In this document: positions 1 to 5,208 of the stretch, piece by piece | Numbering within the stretch: position 1 is the stretch's first letter | Layout: every line of letters begins with the position of its first letter | Source: Halococcaceae archaeon | Lineage (GTDB): Archaea; Halobacteriota; Halobacteria; Halobacteriales; Halalkalicoccaceae | Length of the DNA stretch: 5,327 nt | NCBI GenBank assembly: GCA_007129135.1 | Contig: SKWB01000351.1 | Span: forward strand, 1 to 5,327 | Direction: 5' to 3' | Made by a program: the position numbers and the translations under genes | Notes under the pieces: generated by a model | What the model was told of the DNA's origin: nothing | Seen by the model: only the letters and a program-made list of their open reading frames with translations | Databases searched by the model: none

Positions 1-407
1 AGATCGACAGCGCGCACACGACCAACCGGATCACCAGCCTGGTCCGGAAGGCCGCGCTCGGCCGACTCACGCTCCCCTGCGAGATCCGCGGGGCCGAACG
101 CGCGCTGGTCGTGCTCGCCGGCCCCTCCGAGTACCTGAACCGGAAGGGGATCGAGCGCGGCCGGAAGTGGACCGAGGAACAGACCGGCAGCATGGAGGTC
201 AGAGGCGGGGACTACCCGGTCTCGGACGCCGAGGAGGTCGCCGCCGTCGTGTTGCTCTCGGGCGTCACCGACGTCCCACGGATCAAGGGGCTCCAGCAGG
301 TCGCGATCGAGGCCCAGCACAACATCGAGGAGATCCGCTCCGAGAGCGAGGAGAAACTCGAGACGCTCGTCGACGACGGCCAGGACGAACTCGAACCGCT
401 CTTTTAG
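1..407 (+). CDS. cetZ: CetZ-type tubulin/FtsZ-family protein, C-terminal part (5' truncated by window edge)
   Basis: Only the last 134 residues are present; the reading frame is open from base 3 to the TAG at 405-407. CetZ proteins are archaeal tubulin-superfamily GTPases that polymerise at the membrane and control cell shape and motility in haloarchaea. The visible part is the C-terminal (activation) domain and tail. It opens with IDSAHTTNRITSLVRKAALG, then carries LPCEIRGAERALVVLAGP, RKWTEEQTGSMEVRGGDYP and VVLLSGVTDVPRIKGLQQVA, stretches I recognise from haloarchaeal CetZ. It ends in an acidic helix and a DELEPLF tail. The GTP-binding tubulin signature would lie upstream, outside the window, so CetZ versus another FtsZ paralogue rests on the C-terminal sequence alone. 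I recall cetZ1 lying close to the cof genes in Haloferax volcanii, which agrees with this order but was not checked. Confidence 0.88.
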   Translation, partial: IDSAHTTNRITSLVRKAALGRLTLPCEIRGAERALVVLAGPSEYLNRKGIERGRKWTEEQTGSMEVRGGDYPVSDAEEVAAVVLLSGVTDVPRIKGLQQVAIEAQHNIEEIRSESEEKLETLVDDGQDELEPLF

Positions 408-430
408 TTCCCCCTAACCGGCTTTCGCAC

Positions 431-438
431 CGCTTAAC
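431..438 (+). promoter_or_regulatory. TATA-like box of cofC
   Basis: The 55-nt gap between the tubulin gene and cofC contains CGCTTAAC, with TTAA at 434-437, which is 26-29 nt before the ATG at 463. That is the usual haloarchaeal distance from TATA box to transcription start when the mRNA is leaderless. No Shine-Dalgarno sequence precedes the ATG. This suggests cofC has its own promoter, although read-through from the tubulin gene is possible because no long T-run separates them. Confidence 0.5.
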
Positions 439-462
439 CCCGCCTCGCGAGTAGCGTCGTCG

Positions 463-1116
463 ATGCCAGCGTCCGAGGAGGTGGGAGTCGACCGGGTGGT
501 CGTCCCGTTCGACGCCCGGGAGCCGTGTACGAGGCTCACCCCCGTTCTCGATCCGGACGAGCGCCGGGAGTTCTCCAGAGCGATGCTCGCGGACGTGCTG
601 GAGGCGATCGGTGCCACGGGGATGGACCCGGAACTGCTCTCGACCGCCCCCCTCGACGTCGACGTTCCGGTGACGGTCGACGAGCGCCCGCTCACCCCCG
701 CGGTGAACGATACCCTAGTACCTGGAACCGCCGTCGTGATGGCCGACCTCGCGCTGGCCACCCCCGAGGCGTTCTCCCGGCTGTTCGAGACTCCCGGCGA
801 GGTCGTCCTCGCGCCGGGTCGCGGCGGCGGGACGAACGCGCTCGTCACCCGCCACCCGGAGTTCCAGGTCGACTACCACGGCGGTTCCTTCCTCGAACAC
901 CGCCGGATCGCCGACGAGTGCGGTCTCTCCCGTTCGGTCGTCGACTCCCACCGGCTCGCGACCGACGTCGACGAGCCCGGGGACCTCGTGGAGGTGCTGA
1001 TCCACGGCGGGGGAACGAGCAGCGAGTGGCTCCGCGATGTGGGATTCGACCTCGACGGGAAGCGAGGGCGTCTCGGGCTCACTCGGAACGGGGAGCCGGT
1101 GGGAGCTTCGCGGTGA
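463..1116 (+). CDS. cofC: 2-phospho-L-lactate guanylyltransferase (CofC), coenzyme F420 biosynthesis
   Basis: A cytosolic nucleotidyltransferase that joins GTP to 2-phospho-L-lactate (phosphoenolpyruvate in some lineages), giving the activated intermediate used to attach the side chain to Fo. The 217-residue length is normal for the family. Visible signatures: VVVPFDA at 12-18 and TRLTPVLDPDER at 23-34 (nucleotide-binding N-terminus), AMLADVLEAI at 40-49, VVMADLAL at 91-98 with probable metal-binding D95, GRGGGTNAL at 119-127, YHGGSFLEH at 138-146, TDVDEPGDLVE at 167-177, and LIHGGG at 179-184. The ATG at 463 is chosen because a TATA-like box lies 26-29 nt upstream; an in-frame GTG at 481 would give a start closer to the conserved VVVPF. 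Residue 22 is Cys in EPCTRL, where most relatives have Lys (KTRL/KSRL). The 3' end overlaps the convergent transporter gene by 38 bp. Confidence 0.95.
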   Translation: MPASEEVGVDRVVVPFDAREPCTRLTPVLDPDERREFSRAMLADVLEAIGATGMDPELLSTAPLDVDVPVTVDERPLTPAVNDTLVPGTAVVMADLALATPEAFSRLFETPGEVVLAPGRGGGTNALVTRHPEFQVDYHGGSFLEHRRIADECGLSRSVVDSHRLATDVDEPGDLVEVLIHGGGTSSEWLRDVGFDLDGKRGRLGLTRNGEPVGASR

Positions 1117-2290
1117 GTGCCAGGCCGAGGAGACCGACGCCCGCGAGCGCGAAGAAGGCCTCGTCGAAGTAGCCCGCGCCGCCGAGCGCGCCGACGGCGG
1201 CCGGGCCTGTCGAGGCGAGCGTCATGTACGCCGTGCGGACGAGGCCGAGGCCGCCGCCCTGCACGTCGGAAGGGAGCGCGGCGTTGACGTACGGGAACGT
1301 GATCGCGGCGAAGTTGAGCAGCGAGGTGAGCGCGAGCGTCACGGCGACGAGCGCGAGCGGACCCCGGGCGAACGGAAGTGCCGAGAGCGCGCCGATCGCG
1401 ACGACGAAGATCACGGCGAGCGTACGGCGTGCGCCGAAGCGGTCGCCGGCGGCACCCGCGATCGGCTGGAAGAACATCCCGAAGCCGAAGAGCAGCCCGA
1501 ACAGGAGCGCTGCCTCGCTCCCCGAGAGCCCCTTCTCGACGACGAGGTAGGTGGGGTAGAGCCCCGTCACCGCCTGCCAGAGCACGCTCGAGACGAACAT
1601 GAGCGCCGTCGCGAGCAGCACTTCCCGTCGGAAGAAGGCGGCTCCGATCCGCGAGACCATCGCCCGCGAGAGCGTCTCGACGTCGGGCGTCGGGGAGGTG
1701 CTCTTCGGGATCGTCACCCAGAGCGCGACGGTGAGTGCGAGAAAGAGCGGGATCGCGAAGCCGAAACCGAGACGCCAGCTGGCGTAGGTCGCGAGCAGGC
1801 CGGCGAACGCGGGAAGCACGGCGTTGCCGGCGTTTCCGGCGCCGAGCGTCAGCCCGATCGCCGCGCCGTCGTGTTCGTCGTAGACGTCCGAGAGCACCGT
1901 GAGCCGGGTCGGCGAGTAAAGCGCCGTCCCGAAGCCGTAGAGGACGATCCCGCAGACGAAGACGGGGAAGGCGAGCGGGAGCGAGAGGAGGACGACCGCG
2001 ACGAAACCGAGGGCTGCCGCGAGCGTGAGGACGTTTCGCTCGCCGATCCGGTCGCCGAGGAGGCCCCCGGGGAACTGGCCGAGCGCGTAGACCGCGTAGA
2101 GGACGGTGACGAGCGCGCCGGCGCTCGCGAGGTCGAGCGAGAACGCCTCGGAGACGAACGGCAAGAGCGCGGGGAGCACGAGCCGGACGCCGAGGACGAG
2201 GAACCAGCCGCAGGCGATCACCGCGAGGATCCGGCCGCGGCCGTCACCGCACAGGCCCGCGACCGTCTCGCCGATCCCACGTAGCGTCAT
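1079..2290 (-). CDS. Major facilitator superfamily (MFS) transporter, 12 TM
   Basis: A 403-residue integral membrane carrier, the normal size for a 12-helix MFS permease, presumably a proton- or ion-coupled importer or exporter; substrate unknown. TM1 begins after about 20 cytosolic residues (ILAVIACGWFLVLGVRLVLP, 21-40). The loop 2-3 motif A is GLLGDRIGERNVL at 76-88, with its second-half copy GAAGDRFGARRTL at 279-291, so both six-helix halves are intact. A hydrophilic central loop (about 195-222, KSTSPTPDVETLSRA) separates them. YSPTR at 125-129 follows TM4. The frame stays open far upstream over cofG, but the ATG at 2290 matches the start of transporter-like sequence, and everything upstream is antisense to cofG. 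No clear TATA box lies 25-30 nt before this ATG. An AT-containing stretch at 2352-2361 could serve with a short leader. The C-terminal end overlaps cofC by 38 bp tail-to-tail. Confidence 0.93.
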   Translation of the reverse strand: MTLRGIGETVAGLCGDGRGRILAVIACGWFLVLGVRLVLPALLPFVSEAFSLDLASAGALVTVLYAVYALGQFPGGLLGDRIGERNVLTLAAALGFVAVVLLSLPLAFPVFVCGIVLYGFGTALYSPTRLTVLSDVYDEHDGAAIGLTLGAGNAGNAVLPAFAGLLATYASWRLGFGFAIPLFLALTVALWVTIPKSTSPTPDVETLSRAMVSRIGAAFFRREVLLATALMFVSSVLWQAVTGLYPTYLVVEKGLSGSEAALLFGLLFGFGMFFQPIAGAAGDRFGARRTLAVIFVVAIGALSALPFARGPLALVAVTLALTSLLNFAAITFPYVNAALPSDVQGGGLGLVRTAYMTLASTGPAAVGALGGAGYFDEAFFALAGVGLLGLALTAKLPPAPRSE

Positions 2291-2353
2291 GCCGGGGGGA
2301 GGCCGAGAGTCACCCTCGGTCTTGCGGTGGGGGAACCGCACGCCGGAGGGGAT

Positions 2354-2361
2354 ACCCTTTT
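2354..2361 (+). promoter_or_regulatory. TATA-like box of cofG
   Basis: ACCCTTTT, with TTTT at 2358-2361, sits 26-29 nt before the GTG at 2387 in an otherwise very GC-rich region. This is the spacing expected for a leaderless haloarchaeal transcript, and it is the main evidence for starting cofG at 2387 rather than at the GTG at 2327. The same AT-containing patch, read on the other strand, is the best available candidate for the divergent transporter promoter. Confidence 0.45.
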
Positions 2362-2386
2362 GGCCGCCGACGGACGACCCCGAGTC

Positions 2387-3517
2387 GTGATCCCCGGGGC
2401 CGCGGAGTACGGCGTCGATCTCGCTCTCCCCGAGCGCGCGATCCGACGTGCGCTCTCGATCACCCCGGCGGACGTCGAGCCAGTGGAGGAGCTCACCGTC
2501 GCGAAGAACGTCTTCGTCCCGCTGACGACCGCCTGCCGATACACCTGCACCTACTGCACCTACTTCGACCCACCGGGCGAGGCGAGCCTGCTCTCGCCGG
2601 AGGAGGTCCGCGAGATCTGTCGCCGTGGCGCGGACGCTGGCTGTACGGAGGCGCTCTTCACGTTCGGCGACGACCCCGACGACCGGTACGAGGAGATCAA
2701 CCGACAGCTCTCGGCGTGGGGCCACGACTCGATCCACTCGTATCTCCGTGAGGCGTGCGAGATCGCACTCGATACCGGACTGCTCCCACACTCGAACCCG
2801 GGCGACCAGAGCCACGAGCAGATGGGACTCGTCGCCGACGTGAACGCGAGCATGGGCGTGATGCTGGAGACGACCGCGGACGTGGCGGCTCACGCCGGTC
2901 CACGAAAGAAAACCCCCGGCCAGCGGCTCGCGACGATCCGAACGGCGGGCGACTTCGCGATGCCGTTCACGACGGGGATCCTCGTCGGGATCGGCGAGAC
3001 GAGAGCGGACAGAGCCGAGAGCCTGCTCGCGATCCGAGAACTCCACGAACGGTACGGACATATCCAGGAGGTGATCGTCCAGCCGGTCGTAGAGAACGAC
3101 CGGTGGCGGGGCGGGTCTCCAGACGTCGAGACGATCCGCGACGCGGTCGCGATGGCACGGTACGTCCTCCCCGAGTCGGTCTCGGTGCAGGCGCCGCCGA
3201 ACCTCGTTTCGCTGGAGACGCTGCTCGACTGCGGGATCGACGACCTCGGTGGGGTCTCGCCCGTGACCGACGACCACATCAACCCCGAGTACCGGTGGCC
3301 GGCGCTCCGAGAGCTCGAACGACTGGCCGACGAGGCCGGCGTCCCTCTCCGCGAGCGGCTGCCGGTCTACGACCGGTTCGTTCCCGAGGAACTGGGCGGA
3401 ACGGCGAGCGACGACCGCTGGCTCTCCGATCGGGTCGAGCGGGCGATCCGAGCCGAGGGCGAGGCGGGCGAGCGGTACCGTCGGGTGCTCGCGGGCGAGG
3501 GCGTGCTCACGCCGTAG
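2387..3517 (+). CDS. cofG: 7,8-didemethyl-8-hydroxy-5-deazariboflavin synthase subunit CofG (radical SAM)
   Basis: CofG acts with CofH to make Fo, the deazaflavin chromophore of F420, from tyrosine and 5-amino-6-ribitylaminouracil; CofG performs the final radical-SAM cyclisation. From the GTG at 2387 the protein is 376 residues. The 4Fe-4S/SAM motif CxxxCxxC is CRYTCTYC, with Cys 50, 54 and 57, directly after NVFVPLTTA. Further family blocks are ALFTFGDDPDDRY (89-101), HSNPGD (135-140), SMGVMLET (155-162), GILVGIGET (197-205), VIVQPV (229-234) and GGVSPVTDDHINP (288-300). The GTG at 2327 would add 20 residues of unconserved sequence and lacks a TATA box, whereas 2387 has one 26-29 nt upstream and begins just before the usual N-terminus (IPGAAEYGVD). 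It is divergent from the transporter and convergent with the small gene at 3520-3792, whose stop is 2 nt away. No CofH gene is in the window. Confidence 0.97.
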   Translation: MIPGAAEYGVDLALPERAIRRALSITPADVEPVEELTVAKNVFVPLTTACRYTCTYCTYFDPPGEASLLSPEEVREICRRGADAGCTEALFTFGDDPDDRYEEINRQLSAWGHDSIHSYLREACEIALDTGLLPHSNPGDQSHEQMGLVADVNASMGVMLETTADVAAHAGPRKKTPGQRLATIRTAGDFAMPFTTGILVGIGETRADRAESLLAIRELHERYGHIQEVIVQPVVENDRWRGGSPDVETIRDAVAMARYVLPESVSVQAPPNLVSLETLLDCGIDDLGGVSPVTDDHINPEYRWPALRELERLADEAGVPLRERLPVYDRFVPEELGGTASDDRWLSDRVERAIRAEGEAGERYRRVLAGEGVLTP

Positions 3518-3527
3518 GCTCACCTAC
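3514..3527. repeat. Short hairpin spanning the two convergent stop codons
   Basis: GTAGG (3514-3518) and CCTAC (3523-3527) form a perfect 5-bp inverted repeat around the 4-nt loop CTCA. The left arm contains the cofG stop (TAG 3515-3517), and the loop contains the stop of the minus-strand 90-residue gene (TCA at 3520-3522, read as TGA). Transcripts from either side would carry the same small stem at the end of the coding region. There is no T-run, so a terminator role is only a suggestion. Confidence 0.4.
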
Positions 3528-3792
3528 TCGCGATGCGGAACTGATCGGTGCCCTGGCACTCGAGCACCGCCGGTTCGCGGAGTTTGACGACGTAGCCCGT
3601 CGGAGTCCGCTCCACCTCGGCGACGGCGTCGACCCGGGCGAGGCTCCCCAGGAGCTGGGCCGAGGGTGGATTCTGCGCTGCCGCGCAGTCGTAGACCGTG
3701 AGGAGGTCGCGCTCCCGACGGTCGTAGACGACGATCTGGGCGTGGCGGGGGAGACGCCAGCGTCCCTCCCCCGCGGGAACGAGGTGGTTCAC
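3520..3792 (-). CDS. Small conserved-looking hypothetical protein, 90 aa
   Basis: I do not recognise the family. The case for a real gene is strong: a GTG start with a good TATA box (CCTATACC) 24-31 nt upstream, nearly every codon ending in G or C, and a clean fit between cofG and the hydrolase gene. The protein looks like a single soluble alpha/beta domain. A beta-like stretch HAQIVVYDRRERDLLTVYDC at 17-36 is followed by a helix-like SAQLLGSLARVDAVAEVE (44-61) and two strands (TGYVVKLRE, AVLECQG). It has two cysteines (36 and 79), no signal peptide and no membrane segment. With 12 Arg/Lys against 11 Asp/Glu it is about neutral, unusual for a soluble haloarchaeal protein. It lies 36 nt downstream of the hydrolase gene on the same strand, but the separate promoter suggests it can be expressed on its own. 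Confidence 0.72.
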   Translation of the reverse strand: MNHLVPAGEGRWRLPRHAQIVVYDRRERDLLTVYDCAAAQNPPSAQLLGSLARVDAVAEVERTPTGYVVKLREPAVLECQGTDQFRIASR

Positions 3793-3815
3793 ACGTCAGG
3801 CTATCGTTCGACCGA

Positions 3816-3823
3816 GGTATAGG
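3816..3823 (-). promoter_or_regulatory. TATA box of the 90-aa gene
   Basis: Read on the minus strand, the gap between the hydrolase gene and the small gene holds CCTATACC, 24-31 nt before the GTG at 3792. This is one of the clearest TATA boxes in the window and implies a leaderless mRNA starting at or next to the GTG. It also supports GTG 3792 as the true start. Confidence 0.6.
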
Positions 3824-3828
3824 CACGC

Positions 3829-4386
3829 TCATCCCAGGAACCGGGCTTCGAGCTCCGGGATGCGCTTTCTGAACGCCGTGTAGAGGACCGAGAGGAGGAA
3901 GCCGGCGAGGACGAGCCAGCGGATCGGCCCCTCGAAGAGGACGAGAGCCGGGAGCGAGGCGAACACACAGAGCGCGAGGTCCTCGGGGGCGCCGTCGTAG
4001 CGAACCCACCGACGGGCGCGGAGCCAGGTACCGGGAACGTGGGCGTAGACGCTCCGGTCGGAGGTCGCCTCCCACGGCCTGATCTCGGTTCCGGCACCGA
4101 AGGCGTCCATCGCGGAGTGGACCGCGAGGCCGAGCACGAAGAAGGCGAGTGCGACGCTCGCGGTCGACGGTGCGAGCACGGCCAAGCCGAGGGCGGGGAG
4201 CGCGACGAGCCACCCGAGGACGGGAAAGTGGAGCGTCCGGCGGTGCTCGCCGACGAAGAGGTCGACGTCGGGGAGGAGGCTCCCCGCTATCGCGCCGACC
4301 GCCGCGGCGGTCCCGAAGGCGGGCGCGAGGAGGACCACCACGGAGCCCATCGCCGCGCCGACCGCCCCGTGGGTGGTGTTCATCAT
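3829..4386 (-). CDS. YdjM-type membrane-bound metal-dependent hydrolase
   Basis: A 185-residue polytopic membrane protein of the family usually annotated as metal-dependent hydrolase (YdjM, LexA-regulated in E. coli); the physiological substrate is not known. Characteristic polar residues lie among the helices: H6 near the start (TTHGAVGAAMG), SLLPDVD at 36-42, HRRTLHFP at 48-55, HSAMDAFGAGTEIRPWE at 90-106. The histidines and aspartates of these blocks are the presumed metal ligands. About four hydrophobic segments are visible (roughly 10-38, 55-72, 76-94 and 137-172), with a short positively charged C-terminal tail. Two ATG codons, at 4386 and 4383, are possible starts; 4386 is taken because GTATCC lies 25-30 nt upstream. 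It has the same orientation as the 90-residue gene 36 nt downstream. A poly-T tract separates it from the upstream exported-protein gene, so it is probably transcribed separately. Confidence 0.88.
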   Translation of the reverse strand: MMNTTHGAVGAAMGSVVVLLAPAFGTAAAVGAIAGSLLPDVDLFVGEHRRTLHFPVLGWLVALPALGLAVLAPSTASVALAFFVLGLAVHSAMDAFGAGTEIRPWEATSDRSVYAHVPGTWLRARRWVRYDGAPEDLALCVFASLPALVLFEGPIRWLVLAGFLLSVLYTAFRKRIPELEARFLG

Positions 4387-4410
4387 CGATCGGAGAGCGG
4401 GACGCTATCG

Positions 4411-4417
4411 GGATACG
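4411..4417 (-). promoter_or_regulatory. Possible promoter of the YdjM-type hydrolase gene
   Basis: On the minus strand CGTATCC lies 25-31 nt before the ATG at 4386, with CGATAGC just downstream at 4404-4410. The position suits a leaderless transcript, but the match to a haloarchaeal TATA box is weak. Confidence 0.35.
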
Positions 4418-4434
4418 TCTTCTGCGGTCGGCTC

Positions 4435-4440
4435 AAAAAA
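4435..4440 (-). terminator. Poly-T terminator after the Tat-exported protein gene
   Basis: Read on the minus strand, six consecutive Ts (the plus-strand AAAAAA at 4435-4440) follow the stop codon of the exported-protein gene by 26 nt. Archaeal transcription commonly ends at such T-tracts without a strong hairpin. It is the only run of this length in the window and falls in the gap before the next same-strand gene. Confidence 0.6.
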
Positions 4441-4466
4441 CGAGGGTCGGTTGCTGAAGCGATCTA

Positions 4467-5123
4467 CTAGTCGAGCAGGCCCGCGACAGCACACAGCAGG
4501 TTGCCGAGCAGGTTACCCTCGCCGGCGACAGCCGTGATGTCGATAACGATCTGGGAAACGTCGACCTGCAGACCGAGCAGATCGAGGAAGATCGGTCCGA
4601 CATCGAGGAAGAGGATCGGACACTCCTCCGGGTCATCCTCGTCGTTATCATCGTCAAGTAGACCCTCGAGGAGGCCGATAGCGTCCTCGAGAAGGCCGAT
4701 GACCGTCTGGAATGTCTCGTTGATCTGAGTCGTCGGGTTGGTTTCCAACGCTCCCTGAAGACGACCGCTCGCGACGAGGTAGAACGGGTTCTCATCTTCC
4801 TCAGGTTCACGAAGATCCTGCCCCTCGAACGCCAATTCCTCAGCCGTGTCCTGATCGACGATCTCGAGCCCCGTGATGTCGAGTCGGCCGTCGAACGTCG
4901 CATCCCCCTCATCGAGGGTCCAGACGTCCTGGGTTTCCCCGAAGTCACCCAAGTCAGCGGGACCCTCGAATCGGAGTCGGTTTCGGTAGCTACCGCCCCG
5001 CTGTCCCTGCGCCGCGGCCGACCCGCTCGCTCCAGCGAGACCGGCACCGGCTAGTCCCGTGGCGGCGAGCGTTTTCAGCACGGTTCGTCGCGTCGAGTCG
5101 TCTGCGTCGTTCTCTCGTGTCAT
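4467..5123 (-). CDS. Tat-exported protein with C-terminal LLGL/GNLLG hydrophobic module, function unknown
   Basis: 218 residues. The N-terminus is a clear twin-arginine signal: STRRTVLKTL (R12, R13), a weakly hydrophobic Ala/Gly stretch to about 34, and a probable cleavage site after AAA at 36-38. There is no lipobox cysteine, so the protein is probably released or held at the surface. The mature part has a beta-like segment (FDGRLDITGLEIV, 77-89, and FYLVASGRLQGAL, 114-126), an amphipathic helix (141-156), an acidic linker (DDDNDEDDPEE, 157-167) and a hydrophobic C-terminal module starting at C168. That module holds LDVGPIFLDLLGLQVDV (173-189), VIDITAVAGEGN (193-204) and LLGNLLCAVAGLLD (205-218). 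Its only two cysteines, C168 and C211, bracket the module and could form a disulphide. I recall very similar LLGL/GNLLGNLLC tails in secreted proteins of Actinobacteria and other bacteria; their function is unknown to me. GC is visibly lower than in the neighbouring genes. Start is the ATG at 5123; the promoter region implies a leader of about 50-60 nt. Confidence 0.9.
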   Translation of the reverse strand: MTRENDADDSTRRTVLKTLAATGLAGAGLAGASGSAAAQGQRGGSYRNRLRFEGPADLGDFGETQDVWTLDEGDATFDGRLDITGLEIVDQDTAEELAFEGQDLREPEEDENPFYLVASGRLQGALETNPTTQINETFQTVIGLLEDAIGLLEGLLDDDNDEDDPEECPILFLDVGPIFLDLLGLQVDVSQIVIDITAVAGEGNLLGNLLCAVAGLLD

Positions 5124-5152
5124 AACAGGTCACACCGTCCGTCTGGTGCACC

Positions 5153-5175
5153 TCTGACGAGGGCGCCACGTCAGA
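5153..5175 (-). promoter_or_regulatory. Inverted repeat in the leader of the exported-protein gene
   Basis: TCTGACG (5153-5159) and CGTCAGA (5169-5175) are perfect 7-bp inverted arms. The 9-nt spacer continues the symmetry (A-GG-GCG-CC-A, one A/A mismatch), so a stem of about 9 pairs is possible. With the TATA box at 5195-5208 the predicted transcription start is near 5176, which would put this hairpin at the extreme 5' end of the mRNA. It could act as an RNA stem controlling stability or translation, or as an operator next to the start site. Confidence 0.5.
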
Positions 5176-5194
5176 AGACTTCCATGCTTGCACA

Positions 5195-5208
5195 CTAAAA
5201 AGTATAGG
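5195..5208 (-). promoter_or_regulatory. TATA region of the exported-protein gene
   Basis: The minus strand reads CCTATACTTTTTAG here, in the most AT-rich part of the window. Its CCTATAC core is the same as that of the promoter of the 90-residue gene. Transcription would start near 5176, giving a leader of roughly 50 nt before the ATG at 5123. A second candidate, TATTTATT at 5210-5217, would start about 10 nt earlier. No Shine-Dalgarno is evident before the ATG. Confidence 0.5.

Noticed and set aside
414..848. Minus-strand frame of 144 codons opposite cofC
   Set aside because: It is antisense to cofC, which has all family motifs; the Ser/Thr/Arg-rich product is typical of a GC-rich shadow.
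1037..2284. Plus-strand open frame of 415 codons over the transporter gene
   Set aside because: It is antisense to a clear 12-helix transporter. Its product is an implausible Glu/Arg-rich sequence of the kind produced by the complement of GC-rich coding DNA.
2291..3523. Long upstream extension of the transporter frame (to 814 codons)
   Set aside because: The extension is wholly antisense to cofG, is Arg/Asp-rich and has no membrane or domain character. The ATG at 2290 is the natural start.
2755..3822. Plus-strand frame of 355 codons overlapping cofG and the 90-aa gene
   Set aside because: It is an out-of-frame shadow of cofG with an Arg/Gly/Pro-rich product, and cofG in the correct frame has full radical-SAM signatures.
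3524..4213. Minus-strand frame of 229 codons across the 90-aa gene and hydrolase gene
   Set aside because: It is a frame-shifted shadow of two genes with better codon use and promoters; the product is Arg/Pro-rich with no recognisable motif.
4433..5047. Minus-strand frame of 204 codons over the exported-protein gene
   Set aside because: It is the wrong frame relative to the Tat signal gene, and its Ser/Arg-rich product has low complexity.
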